Assembly: GCA_031763025.1 (NCBI GenBank)
Contig: JASSKH010000027.1
Span: 10,324,055 to 10,388,054, forward strand
DNA: 64,000 bases
Direction of reading: 5' to 3'
Origin: Macrocystis pyrifera
Lineage: Eukaryota; Sar; Phaeophyceae; Laminariales; Laminariaceae
Shown here: positions 21,158 through 33,193 of the stretch, in pieces
How the letters are laid out: every line of letters starts with the position of its first letter
Position numbering within the stretch: position 1 is the first letter of the stretch
The notes under the pieces: generated by a model
Told to the model about the DNA's origin: nothing
Database searches by the model: none
The model's input: the letters and a program-made list of their open reading frames with translations, nothing else
Position numbers and translations under genes: made by a program

Positions 21158-24100
21158 ATGGCGCACGCACAGAGCATCGGATCGGACACCACCGAGGAGT
21201 TCACACGGGTACGTGGGTGGCTTCTCCGCCGCCTCAATGCCTTCGGCCGGCGACAAAACGCCTCAGGGAGTTCCACGCTTCCATTCCCCCCTGGTGCCAG
21301 CCAGTGGCAAAGGGGATGCCCTGAGATGATCCCCGGTGAGCTACTGCGTTTCCACCAACGACTAATTGTACAAGTCGAACTGGTGGTACAGTATAATGTT
21401 ATCACTGTAGATAGGCTCTGACTCTTTCATTGCACATACTCTTTATGTCCCTACGAGCGAGGGCGGCCGTCTTGCAACCTCCTCTCGTGTCTCTTGTGGC
21501 TTTTTTAGTTGTAAAACATGGTGTTCTCTCCAGCAAATCCTCAAGCTATGTACAGGAGACAGAAACATTATCAGAGGTAGGCGTTTCTTAGCCCTTTGCA
21601 CACACATCGTTGGCAGCGAATGCCGCGACCCAGTTCTTTGTAACACAGAACGTTACGTCGAACCTTTCGCAAGGGGTTCCAATGGATTGATAATTTGTTT
21701 TAGGCTACCAATCTCGGAGCAGAGAAAAAACAAACGCATCATGAATACAAAACCAGTATTGTCTCCGAGCACGCCTTTAACAAATAGTGTCCCCTTCGCC
21801 GCGTCCCGTGCGCTTGGCAGGAAGCAGTAGTGTTATGAGGAGTGACGGTCAACAATCTGCAACACATGAAGGAAACCTCACAAAACATTTTATGCCGCTA
21901 TCATACCCCCCCCCCCCGCGCGCGCGAACCATCGTTCTGAAGCATGTGGTCTGGCAAATTAGTACTGCTGCTGCTGTGCTTGAGAAATTATCGAAAGCCT
22001 AGTGCCGTTCGTTGGACCCGTGCTCTTATGGAATGCATGGAACCTGGCCGCGCGGGGGCCGACCTTGGTCAATGTCGTTGCGCTCGAATCAAACTAGACG
22101 GCGCACAAGAAGCGCAGCGATACATATTTTCTTCTCCAGTCCCCTCCCTCAGGCATGCCTCGTTCGAAACGCCCCCTTCCAAACGTCTCCTGTGTCTTCC
22201 TTACTTATTACCACGTCGCAAAAAATATGTTGTCGCTGACGAAGGTCTGAGATCGAAGGCGTTCTGGTCGCACGAGGATTTGCCCTGGATGGTCGACTTC
22301 GAGAAGGGTCTCGACGACGTCAGGAAGGAACTTCTCGCTCTGAGGGGACGAGGGGGTTTCAGGTATTACAAGAACCCGGCAGATACTAGAAACAAGGAAG
22401 ACGCAGCCAAGCTCGTATTAGTATCCGTCCATGTTGGTAGGTGCTCCGAGTACTGCAAGAACATGCAAAAACACAATCAAGCTCGTAGCGTCATATCTCC
22501 AGATGTTAATGTGGTGGGTGCCAAAACCAAGCCAGACATACATCAACCTCGTATCCCTCCGCGCCTACGTAGCCTCCTTCGTTCGGCCCGGAGTTTTTTT
22601 TGCGCACCGGTGTTGTCAGCATTGTTCACAATTTTGAGTAACCCAGTTGAAACCCAGAAAACTAACCAGACGACTGTTGAGAGGTGGCGTCCTGAACGGG
22701 TTTGGTGGTTACGCGCAGCTTGATGCGGTAAGTATCACGGTGCGTCCTTGCGTTGTGGTTCGGGAGGCAAGCAACCCAATTCCCGAAGCCAGAATCCTGC
22801 GTTTCTTCGTGGGGAGCGATGATTTAACCGTCGCTGTACGACGTCGAGTTCCTACTTTCCCCTCTGAAGGACCAGCAGGGACAATAGGTTCGGTTTTTCC
22901 TGGGTTCCTCCTTCTTCCTGTGTATCATACCTGGTAGCTGGTTTTGGGTGATTGGCGTCAAACCTCATTTTTGCCGGATGGAAAAACATGTATTCAAGGT
23001 ATTGGTAGCACTGCAGCAGTATCGTCGCGGCATCCGCGCCTGCCCCACCAGACAAACGCCTCCGTGAACAGTCTGGGTACAGCCTTTCACCACAGGTCCA
23101 TCGGAATCAGACACAGTGAGCATCTCTTGTCGCCCTGCAGATCGCCCGCTCCCCTCCCTTCCCACCCTCCAATTATGTCTTCGAATCCGTGATGGGCTTC
23201 GTCTTTTAATGCGTCTTTAAATCCGTCTTTGACTCCGTCCTGCAGTGATTCCATGTTTGACACTATCGTTGACCCCGTCCTTGACACCGTATTTGACCCG
23301 TAATGCTTTGACTCCCCCTTTGACCCCGTCTTTGACTCCATCTTCACCTTTGACCCTGTCTTCAACTCCGTCTTACTTTGACCCTGTCTTTGACTCCGTC
23401 TTTGGCTCCGTCTTCCTCTAATCCCTTCATTGACTCCGTCTTTGAATCCCGTCTTTGACTCCATGATTGACTCCCGTCTTTGACTCCGTCTTTGACTCCA
23501 TCTTTGACTCCATCTTTGACTCCATCTTTGACTCCGTCTTACTTCGACTCCGTCTTACGTCGACTCCGTCTTTGACGTCGTCATATTTTTACCTGGTCTT
23601 ACTTTGACCCCGTCTTTGACCTCGTCTACAGAGAGTAGTAGTGCATCATGGGATTTTTCGTTTTTCGGACTGAATATCCTGTCGTGAACTAGGCGTGACT
23701 CTCTGTGTCCGGCTGCGACCGCTGCTCCCCCCTCTCGCCCTGTCCCCAGCCTTACAGAGCCCCTCGAGGCGGTTCCAGTGGTCGCTTGGCTTCGGACGGC
23801 GTAGGCAGCCACTGCCACCAGGGGGGAGACTGGAACGTATTCTACCTCTTCCTCCACAACGTCAACTTCAAGGAGGTGAGGTGAAAGGGGTGTATTCATA
23901 TCATGCATGGCCGTAGCGGTGTGGCCATAGGTGAGGTGAAGTGGGAGGGAGGAGCGGGGGGGGGGGGGGGGGGGGGGGGAAGAGAGAGGGGGGTGCATGA
24001 ACCCACGGCTGAAAAGTATATCAGGAAGAAGAGCAACGCGTAGGGGGCCGCTCTATTTTCCAACCATTCTGCGTCTCTGCGTGCCATTTTTGGTTCGTTG

Positions 24101-24471
24101 TCGCTACTGGAACTATTGGTATTGTTCTTACGAAAAATATTACAGGGGACCATAGTAAATACCTGGTAGGACCATTTTTTTTTTGTAAAAAAAATAGGTA
24201 AATATATAGTTTTGTATGTATGCCATAGGTCCTATTAACTATGGACCCCCGTAACAGTTATTCGTAGCGCTCTTTTGTTTGTTAATATTGTTGCTTCTCC
24301 TGGTTGCTGCTTTTCTGCCATTTCAGTTCTTTGGTGTCAGCGTCGCTGCTTTTCTGTGCGGCGAATGCCTAGCGCACGAGCTAGCCCTTCGCCGCACTCG
24401 AGAAAAACCGACTGGCAGGGAAGCTAAACCTGTGCTGCCAGGGCAGTGGTTGAGTCCCAAGAGGGCGAGGA

Positions 24472-24558
<87 letters not shown>

Positions 24559-24861
24559 GAGTGGAGTGAGGGGGGAGGGATCGGAAATTCTTATCGAGCT
24601 CAGGCTGGCCCTGCTGTGTCCTTTCTCTGTTTTTGTGGCCTCCACGGCATCTGATTAACGCCGACGGCGGCAGGTCGGCATAGTGAAGGCTTCACGTTGT
24701 CGATTTTGCCACTGAAAGCTCTGAGGAGTACCGCAGTGTCACAGGCCCCACCAAAGCCAGGGGCTCGTCTGGCCACCCCCTCCCCCTTCCCTCTCCGGCT
24801 GCCACGCCCCCTTCCTCTCCCCTCATTTATCCCTCTCCTAATACCCCCCTCCCCCCCCGCG

Positions 24862-24898
<37 letters not shown>

Positions 24899-26217
24899 CC
24901 CAACCCTCTACCCTCTACCCCCTCCAATTAAATCAATCACTGACGCTGTCATCCAGATGCAAGAAAATCCGCCTCAGAAGCGGTTCTTAGTCGGATGCAG
25001 CTCACCTTTCATGCAACTCGCCGTGCCTCACGGCGCTTCGCGCTTGCTGCAAGCAATGTCTGCCTGGTCGGTGAAAATCCGACGTGCTCCTTCCCGGCAT
25101 TGTAGGGATGCGAGGATCTATGGTCATACAACTACGGCCATGCATGATATTGAGTACACCCCCCTCTCCCCCTCCCGCCGCCCCTGCTCCCCCCCTTGCT
25201 TCCTCCCCCCCCCCACCCCCGGGGTTTTCTTGAAATTTCCCTATTCTTCATTTCTGCACCAGAACCGTTCCATGTGCCCGAGGACGTGTGCTTTGATAGA
25301 GTCACTGCCGAGGCACCACGAGCACGCGTTTTTTCTCGGCCCTAGCTCCCGGCACGCACGTTATCAAACACAACGGTGAGAGCGGCGGGGGGGGCGGCGG
25401 GAGAGGAGATAGGGGGGGAGGGCGGGAGAGAGGGGGTTGTCTGGCGAGTGCAGGTGGATGACCGAGAGGGGGGGGGGGGGGGGGGCGTTCGCCCAGCGAA
25501 TACAGACGGGCGGGTCGGGGAGAAAGGGTTGGGGGGAGAGGGTAGGATGGGCAGAGGGTCGTTCGCCCAGCCAGTGTAGGTGGACGGGTCAGGGAGGTGG
25601 GGAGGGGCGGCGAGAGTAGCGAGGGGGGGGGGCGGGGGGGGGTACTCGTGTCATGCATGACCGTAGTCGTACGATATCATCATAGACCCTCGCATCACTT
25701 CACCACCAGGGCGCAGAACGTCGGGTTTTCACCGACCAGGCAGACATTGCCTGCGCCGTGAGGTGTTTGGCAAGTCACATGAAGGGCGAGCGGGGGCGGG
25801 GGGGGGTGTACTCATTATCATGCATGGCCGTAGTCGTAGACCATAGACCCTCGCATCCCTACAATACCGGGACGGAGCGCGTCGGATTTTCACCGACCAG
25901 GCAGACATTGCTTGCACCAAGCGCGAAGCGCCGTGAGGTGTTGGGCGAGTCGCATGAAGGCTGAGCTGCATTCCACTAAGAACCGCTGTAGAGGCGGGTT
26001 TTCTTGCATATGAATGGCAGCATCAATGAATTGATTTAATTTCTGGTGTGGCCACTTCCAGAGACAGCAATGGGTTCACTATGTGGCTGCCTCGTGGGTG
26101 CCTCACCATATACTCACTGCGTGATATGATCATCCCCCTTGTGCGGAGTAAAGGTTCTTCCCGCACAAAAATAATCTAACTTGACCGCCAGCCGTGATAA
26201 CCGCCAAAAAAAAGATA

Positions 26218-26253
<36 letters not shown>

Positions 26254-29200
26254 GGTATCCTGGCTGTCTAGCTCACGCAGTGAGAGGCGGTGTTTTACAG
26301 CGTCGTCGCCAACCGACCGCCAACCCAACCTATATATACCAGGTATATAATACAGGGGGAGAGCGGGGGGGGGGGGGGGGGGGGGGTTACGAGGTGACGG
26401 GAGTTTTTTGTTGAGAAAGCTGGCATGGTGGTGGTGGATGCCGTGGTCACCCGACGCACGATCTGTTAGCGCGTAATATCCGTTTGATGGACAGCATTTT
26501 AGCACACCAATTCCGTTCAGCGTAACGCTAACGCTAGGTTTTCCACACACCAATATGTGTATGTTGTGTGTCTCCTTTTGTTTTTATACGGGGTTCATAC
26601 ATGAAACATGGGGGGGGGACGGACGCAGTCATCATCCAGCAAAATCGACGTTTGCTTAGGTTGCAGGACCGTTTTTTTCGCACACCGCACACAGTCGGGG
26701 CGGGGCGGGTTTCAACTTGAAGGAGGCGGTGATGCTTGAACCGGTTTCCTCCTCGACGAAAACCAGCGGAGCCACCCCTGCCCCGCCAGGATTTTGGCTT
26801 GGCGGACTTGCGTGGCGCGAAGGTTGGCAGAAAATAACGTATCAATATCGACACAGCTTTTCACGCTGGTGATCCCCTCGGTAACCCTACCCATGTGCGT
26901 GGCGCCAAAACGGCCGTGGGCGGAGGGGCCGGGAATCCTGCACCGGCAAAGGCGAAGGAAATTATTATAAAACATGAAAAAACAATGTCTCTCCCGTTCG
27001 GCAAATCCGCCCCATAACCGTGCGGTTGCTTCATACCTGGCATACCACATGCACTACTCATTCCTCTTGTCGCTCGCGGAGAAAAGGACGGGAAGTCCCC
27101 CCCCCCGACCCCCCCGCCCCCCCCCCCAACTCCTCACTCCTCCAGTCTGTCATACTACTACGACCATGCGTAGCATGAGTACCCCCCCCCCCCGCTATCT
27201 CCTCCGCCCCACCCCCTCCACCCCCCCTCACCCTCATCACGAGCTCGTGTAGTTTCCCAATCCCTGCTTGCTCGGAATTTGTCACCTTCTCGTTTCCGAC
27301 ATGTATTCACTGCGTTTCAGGGCCGACCAACAAGAAGCTGAGGGTTCACCTCCCCCTCTTCGCGCCGGGCGGGGGCCTCTCACGCCTCCGCGTGGGTTTC
27401 GAAACTCGGGAGACGGTTGCGGGTAGGGCCCTAGCGTTCGACGATTCCTTCGAGCACGAAGCATGGAATGGCGACCCGAGGGACGGCTTGAAGGGGGGCT
27501 TGAGTGAAGGCCTAACCGAAGGCTGTCGTGGTGTAGAGGTGGTGCCGAGGGGGGGTGCTGATGGAGGAGGAGGAGGAGGAGGAGGAGGGGGGGGGAGAAC
27601 GAGGAGGAGGGGGAGCACAACAAGGAGGAGTAGGGGGGTGTGGAGGGGAAGGAGGAGGAGAAGAAGAAGGGGTGGGAGGAGGAAGAGCGAGAAGAGGAGG
27701 AGGAGAAGTAGCAGCAGTAGTAAGAGGAGGAGTAGGAGGAGCAGCAGCAGGACCAGACGGAGGAAGGGGGAGAAAAGGAGTAGGGAGAGTAGAAGGAGTA
27801 GGTGGTGAAGATGGAAGGGAACGGCGGCGGAAGAGAGAGAAGATGGCGCGATCGGTAGGACTGAAGGAGGAACGAGAGACCGGAGGTGCCAGTGCTTGTC
27901 GGAGTGGAAATAGCGGCGGTGGTGGTGGCGGTGGCGGGAGCGGGTGCCGCGGAAGCGACGGCTACGAATCCAATCGCGCGGAACGCAACGAGATTGGCAT
28001 TGGCGGTGAAGAGGGGTACCGGTAGGCCGTAGAGAGACTGCGCGTGCGCTTGACACCAGAGCAGTCATGACCGCCGACGCAAGGTCTACCAACGGAGCTG
28101 CCTACGCTGAAAATGTCGGCGCGTGTGGCCGTGGCGGCATGGACGGCGGCGACAACGGTTGTGATGGCAGCAACGACGGTGGAGGTGGCTGTGACGGACT
28201 TGGCGCGCTCGAAAGCAGGGCAGCGGAAATAATCGGGGGGGCGCGACCCTCGTCAAGGATAACCCTGATAGCCGACATCTGGCATCCGGATCTCTCACCT
28301 GGGTGAGTACAGCACGATTGGTTGGTTTGCTTTTTGTCCCTCTCACTCTTTTCGTTCAATACGTGTACCGTCGACGAATGGAAAATGGCGTCCCGTGTCG
28401 CTTGCTGTCGCTCCGTTCGACGTAAAAAAACTGCTCTCTCGTTCGCGGCTGTGATGGACATCCCTCCTTGTATGTTACCCCCCCCTCCCGTGCCTCTGTT
28501 TCGGCGAGGGTGGCGGCGGTAGTGGCGGCGACAGTTTTTTTTTAGTCAGACGATTTAGGCCAAGTTGTATGGCTTTGCTTAGGGTAAGGGTAGGGTTGGG
28601 ACAAGGTTTAGGGTTGGGCTTAGGGATGGGATAAGGGCTAGGGTTAGCGTTAAGGCAGGGTTAAGGTTAGGCTGACAGAAACTCTGAATAATCCCAACAA
28701 AACTATTTCCCGGGCCCGGTCCCTCAGGCACCGAGACGAGACATGTTTTTTTTTTTTGTCTTAACCCCGGCCGGTGGCGGCGTCTGAAATACAACAAAAA
28801 AAATCTTCTGATTCCCTTATCCCGTTTGTCTTTGTCCTGAGCTTCCCTCTAACCCGCATATCCCCGTGCCTCTGCCCCCCCCCCCCCCCCCCAATCACGC
28901 CACCCCACTGCACCTACGAAAACCGCCCGCAGCGAGGTACGGTTCCTGAGTTTTCTTCAGCGGGCCACTCTTCGCCCCCACAACAAGAAACGCGCGACCG
29001 AGAAAGCGGGGAGGCGACAGTGACAACCGCGGCGAGCTGTGACCGCGAGCCCCGACGGAATCAGCAGGGGGATCTCGGTTGCCGACGGCAACAATCCTTC
29101 GCGGGGTGACGGCGCTGCCGCCGTCACGACTGCCGCCGCCGCCGCCGCCGCTGTTATCGCCGCCACAAGAACGAGGAAAGCGACAGGGTAGTAACGCTCA

Positions 29201-29334
29201 AGACGCGGCGGCTGGCGGTGGCATTGGTGGCACTGGGTGGTGGTGATGATACCCCAGACAGCTTTTTGACAGTGATCAACCGTGCCAGAGGCATCCGCTC
29301 CAACGAGTGGAACATATTCGGAGCTTCCGCCTGA
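21158..29334 (+). CDS. Aspartyl/asparaginyl beta-hydroxylase family dioxygenase (frameshifted exon)
   Basis: Exons: 21158-21335, 22245-22436, 22684-22727, 23822-23875, 25263-25375, 27321-27503, 28224-28302 and 29187-29334 (TGA at 29332). Reading through gives WQRGCPEMIPG|LRSKAFW, then FGGYAQLDA|GGDWNVFYLFLHNV, CPRTCALIESLP, HVIKHN|GPTNKKLRVHLPL, ALAFDDSFEHEAWN and RITLIADIWHPDLS. These are the successive blocks of PF05118 enzymes, which use Fe(II) and 2-oxoglutarate to hydroxylate Asp/Asn (EGF-like domains in animals). By comparison with human ASPH the metal-binding His residues are those in KHNGPTN and SFEHEAW, and the Arg before ITLIADIW should bind 2-oxoglutarate. Exon 25263-25375 has one base too many in a six-T run (25329-25334): five Ts would keep the frame and match the family. 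Less certain are the second/third exon junction (a donor at 22363 is an alternative), the 27503/28224 junction and the last exon, all chosen by phase. Start could be ATG 21158 or the upstream exon at 14219. Confidence 0.87.
23195..23640 (+). repeat. 12 bp minisatellite TTTGACTCCGTC
   Basis: About 35 degenerate units, with variants TTTGACCCCGTC and TTTGACTCCATC, in an AspH intron. It ends just before the REP-C region. Confidence 0.88.
23886..23982 (-). repeat. REP-C copy with poly-G (poly-C on minus)
   Basis: Reads GGGGTGTATTCATATCATGC, ATGGCCGTAGCGGTGTGGCC on the plus strand beside a 26-G run, 10 bp after the donor of AspH exon 23822-23875. Confidence 0.6.
24140..24254. mobile_element. MITE-A copy carrying a TACCTGGTA micro-insertion
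   Basis: The expected AAATAGGACC reads AAATACCTGGTAGGACC: seven extra bases at a TA (24160-24168). It lies in the AspH intron after exon 23822-23875. Confidence 0.88.
24475..24557 (+). repeat. 83-base poly-G tract
   Basis: Uninterrupted G, preceded by GAGGAGG. The longest pure run in the window. Confidence 0.95.
24845..24898 (+). repeat. Poly-C tract
   Basis: C8 and C30-class runs separated by single G or T, 290 bp after the poly-G tract. G on one side and C on the other would let the two pair. Confidence 0.9.
24957..25165 (+). repeat. REP-C long copy, left arm of an inverted repeat around an AspH exon
   Basis: GAAAATCCGCCTCAGAAGCG ... GCTGCAAGCAATGTCTGCCT ... GGTCGGTGAAAATCCGACGT ... GATATTGAGTACACCCCCC. 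Its reverse complement occurs at 25803-26010. Confidence 0.78.
25640..25796 (-). repeat. REP-C copy (minus)
   Basis: GGGGGGTACTCGTGTCATGC, CATAGACCCTCGCATCACTT, GGTTTTCACCGACCAGGCAG. A second minus copy follows directly. Confidence 0.7.
25803..26010 (-). repeat. REP-C long copy, right arm of the inverted repeat
   Basis: GGGTGTACTCATTATCATGC ... CCGGGACGGAGCGCGTCGGA ... GCGAAGCGCCGTGAGGTGTT ... GAACCGCTGTAGAGGCGGGT. It is the reverse complement of 24957-25165 over nearly the full length. Confidence 0.78.
27145..27195 (+). repeat. REP-C 3' end with poly-C
   Basis: CATACTACTACGACCATGCG, TAGCATGAGTACC then C11, inside the AspH intron just before exon 27321. Confidence 0.5.
27545..27835 (+). repeat. 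Purine-only GGA/GAA tract in an AspH intron
   Basis: GGAGGAGGAGG units with AGCAGCAG and AGTAGTA variants. Its frames read as Arg- or Glu-rich peptides by composition and are excluded from the gene model. Confidence 0.85.
28560..28680 (+). repeat. Degenerate interstitial telomere-like repeat
   Basis: AGGGTAAGGGTAGGGTTGGG, GGTTTAGGGTTGGGCTTAGG, GGGCTAGGGTTAGCGTTAAG. Most units are TTAGGG or TTTAGGG with changes. Confidence 0.7.
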
Positions 29335-30037
29335 CCATGAGGGCTCTCAAGCTTGCACCACCACTTCTGCGCAGAAACGGAAGCCGATGGGTCAGTTCAG
29401 CCTCTCTTACGACTCTTGACCGTTTTGGTACTTTGATGCGAATTTACCCCCAACGCAGATTCGAACCCGTGTTCTGCCGACGACGCCGGTCGTGACGGTG
29501 TTTACGTGCCAACGAGCTGTACCGGGGTAAAATATCGATCGATTTCCCAGCCCAGGGTATCCTGACAACGCTTGGGTAGTCCTTGCAGCATTTACGGCCA
29601 ATGGCATGATATGTGTGTATGTGTTGCTTTGGGACCCAGGTGTATATCGATCCACACTGTACCATTCGGGGTGTCATCAGGCGTGTCTTACGCTGGGAGC
29701 GCGTAGCGGTACGACTCGTAGCAGTACGTGCTACGTATGAGCCGGAGATGATCTCCTTGCACTACATTCAGCTCGTGCGCATACCCCCACCATCGTAGAC
29801 CATACACAGGGTGTTGATAAAACAGCCACTATTGACAACGTACAGCTATCCCGCCGAGTACCACGTGGCATATCACCAACGGGAGGGCCCGCGCGCCTTG
29901 TGACTGCCTACACATAGTCGAGTATCAACCACTCAGTCGGTCGAGCTCTCAGCCGATGCATCTTCAACGGTTTTAGAAGAACAAACACGAAAACACCTAC
30001 CCACCCAACCAACCAACCAATATGCATACCGGGATTT
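29335..30037. other. 3' flank of the AspH gene
   Basis: No gene recognised. On the minus strand, 29527-29444 resembles a decayed tRNA-like head (TACCCCG start, TACAGCTCGTTGG box-A-like, GGGTTCGAATCTG box-B-like, GGGGGTA end), too degenerate in its T stem to call a tRNA gene. Confidence 0.4.
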
Positions 30038-30250
30038 TTACGGGGGACCGTAGTAAATAGGACCAAATATTGTTATTACGGGGGGTCCATAGTTAATAGG
30101 ACCTATGGAATACAAAAAAATATATATATTGAAATATTTTTCCTAACCAAATTTGGTCCCGTTAACTATGGATCGCCGTAATAGGAAAAATAGGAAAACA
30201 CGCAGGTTTTAGTGTGTACCGTAGGTCCTATTTACTACGGTCCTCCGCGA
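30038..30250. mobile_element. Nested MITE-A pair
   Basis: The outer copy is interrupted after CCAAATATTGTTA by a complete inner copy (30076-30181) and resumes with TAGGAAAAATAGG. The TA at 30074-30075 and 30182-30183 is therefore a duplicated target. Confidence 0.9.
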
Positions 30251-31471
30251 TACTATAAAGCCACGATCGCCACCGCCACCACCATGGCCCAGCTAATCAA
30301 TCAGACGGAAAGCAATAGAACACGGACTTTTTTGCTCGGTTGTCTGTGCAAATGGCTTCTTCACGGTGGGGGGGGGGGGGGGCGCGTACTCATTTGTTGC
30401 TTGCCTTAGTCATTTGACCATGTGACCACGCATCCCTTTCGAGACGGAGCACCGTTCCTACCTACTCCTAATAGAGACACCTCCAACAATTGGGCGCTCA
30501 TTGCGTTGTTTCCAGGTCAGGGAGGTCCCAACACAAAAAAAAAGTCAACTACAATGCTGCTTTATGTATGTATCTCGTCGTGCTGTTATTTCGCATTGCC
30601 AGGTATATCGACTACTATTAATAGTACTGTAGTAACGAAGCCTAGATATACCACAAATAATACCAGGCACGTAGCTCGTATACACTACCAGGGGTCCACC
30701 AGTCAAAACGTCATCTTCATCGCCATCTCCGCGAATATGAAAACATTGAAAAGAAGGGAGGGAGGAAAGGAAGGGAAGGAGGAACACGGCCGCCGCCGGC
30801 AGCGCTGCATGCAGTATAGACCAGCAGCCAGCAGGAAACGCACAATTGAACGGGTGTACGTAAGAGGTAGGTACCGAGTCTACCGCTGCTGCTGCTGCTG
30901 CTGCTGCTGTTATATTTGTTTGTCACTCGTAATCCACTCTGTACACCTCTGTTCTGCGCTCGACCACTGCTGTGCACCTACTGCTGTACGTAGTAGTACC
31001 TGTTATTGGCCGTTTCCATACACACCAAAAGTCCGAAAAATGCAAAATGCAAAATGCAAAAAAACATGCTCCAATCCTATATATTGTGAATATGAACACC
31101 TATTACTGAAGGGAACAGCACGGAAACGCGTATCGCCGGCGCTGAACGAAATTGATTGTGTATTTGTACGAGGTAGTTATCTACATCTGTATATACATGC
31201 GTAACGGAGTGTACTGTACCTGGTGTTGTTGCGGACCTACCGGTTGGAGGGGGTAGGGTAGGTAATAATTTTAGGTGTTGTTGTATTCCATTGATCCTTC
31301 GGTCGCTCGAGGCGCACGCACGTAGCCGACATCCAGCTACCGACATCACCATCATCAACAAACCCGATCGACCGAGACCAACTCAGAACGACCGTCTACA
31401 GAGTGCGTTCAAGAACGAACGAATGTCGAAAAAGCCACCCAAGCTTCCGATCAGACCATCAATCAATCAAC

Positions 31472-31517
<46 letters not shown>

Positions 31518-32588
31518 GCGTTTTGAGCTGTAAACGCCCACAAACAAAACAACCGCGCCAACCTTCCCCCCCCCCCCCCCCGCCCACCCCTTATGCGACA
31601 TCATACCAACGGTCGTATCCAAACGTGTCGAAAACAAGGGCGTCCCAAAAGATATTATGCGCAACGGTCACCCAACGGACAGGGTCGCGCCAAGCCGTAG
31701 AACCTACTACCGCTCCTACGGGTGCAACAGAACAACGTCTGTCATTCATATCATAGATCGCTACGCGTGAAACACACAGGTTTTTTTTTTTTATTATTAT
31801 TTCTTTTAAGAACTCTCATTTTGTTTTGCTACGAGGGTTATCAGCAGCAGCAGCGCGCAGCTTCAAGCAAAAGCGGCACAGCAGACAAGACACCTGCTAT
31901 CACTCACCATTATCATCATCATCATCATCATCACCATCACCATCATATCTCCTTTCCCATGGAATAAAAAAGCCGTCAAAAAAAGAAGAAAAAACAAAAA
32001 AAAAACAAAAAAAGAGAGGCCGAGTCGCTATCATCGCTCATCAGAATGTTACGTTCCGCGAAAAGCCACCCACACCCCTCGCAACTTGTCCGTGTCTGGC
32101 CCTTCCCCCCTCCCGTTACCCACCAAATCTAACCCCCCCTCAAGGAAGCCAGGGTGAAGCCAGCGAGCCTAGGTATACAGCTTGCCTACGTTCGAATACG
32201 GATAAGGGCGCCCCCGCTAAGAACGCCCCTCCCCCATCCACCTACCCCTCTTCGCGCACGACTCGGTCGCATGCGAAAGAAAAAAAAACAAAAATATTAC
32301 CCCCTATACCACCCCCCCCCCCCCCAAAAAAGCCTTCCGGAATTACTATAATAGTAAAAAAAAAAAAAAAAAACGAAACGAAACAGGAAAAAAACTAGTG
32401 CACATCAAAAAGTGACTGTTTCAGAACTCGTCACAACATTAATTAGTAGCTGCGCCCCTTTTACTCCATGCCTTCCTTTCGTCCCCCGCCTCCACCACCC
32501 CCCCACCACCACCCCCCGCCCCCACACTACCAAGAAAAATCCCGACGTCTCTCCACAACACTCCCCCATTATCCCGCCGGGCACTGTC

Positions 32589-32626
<38 letters not shown>

Positions 32627-32817
32627 GCCCCCCGCCCCCCATCACCATACACCGTCCGCCGTCTGTTTGCAGCTCTCGCTACTTTCGCGAAAAGTTTTCT
32701 TCGCGAAAGGCATTCATGCCAACACTGTTGTACGGAAAAAGGGAAGAAAGGGGAAAAAAGGAAGCGGTCCCGTAAGGCAAGGAAGGTCCACATATCCCGG
32801 ACGGGGATCCGACTTAT

Positions 32818-32855
<38 letters not shown>

Positions 32856-33093
32856 CTAATAAAAAACTACTCGCTTATGCCGCGTCAGCCGCGCTTAACC
32901 TTTCCCGGAAACCACTCGCCCATTATGTATCTCCCTACTAAAATCCCCCATTATGAGCTTCCCTCTTGAGGCCAGGCCCACAAATACAACCTCAAACGGG
33001 ATAGTCGAACCAGAGAACGCACGCAAGACGGTCAACAGATGATGCCCTTTCAAGAAAGCAACCACGTAAAAACGGTCGACTAAAGAGGGGGGG
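30251..33093. other. Gene-free interval rich in simple tracts
   Basis: Holds (GCT)8 near 30885-30910, an (AATC)n array at 31455-31515, (CAT)n at 31912-31945, C or A runs near 31567, 32315, 32357, 32591 and 32821, and ACCAGG/TATTAATA words. A 260-codon open frame at 30422-31204 has no protein-like features. Confidence 0.55.
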
Positions 33094-33193
33094 NNNNNNN
33101 NNNNNNNNNNNNNNNNNNNNNNNNNNNNNNNNNNNNNNNNNNNNNNNNNNNNNNNNNNNNNNNNNNNNNNNNNNNNNNNNNNNNNNNNNNNNN
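33094..33193. other. Assembly gap (100 N) beside poly-C
   Basis: Exactly 100 Ns, a common placeholder for a gap of unknown size. Left edge G7, right edge 72 Cs (33194-33265). Confidence 0.98.

Noticed and set aside
26534..27050. Minus-strand gene opposite the AspH intron
   Set aside because: Two overlapping frames of 106 and 112 codons have no domain, no splice context and no neighbours.
27392..27808. Arg/Ser-rich extension of the AspH exon
   Set aside because: It is a translation of the purine-only GGA tract; a GT donor before the tract (27504) gives phase agreement with the next exon.
29444..29527. tRNA gene on the minus strand
   Set aside because: Box-like words and a plausible acceptor stem exist, but the T stem does not pair; more likely a decayed SINE head.
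30422..31204. 260-codon plus-strand open frame
   Set aside because: It crosses a (GCT)n tract and several insertion words; the peptide has no domain, signal or conserved pattern.
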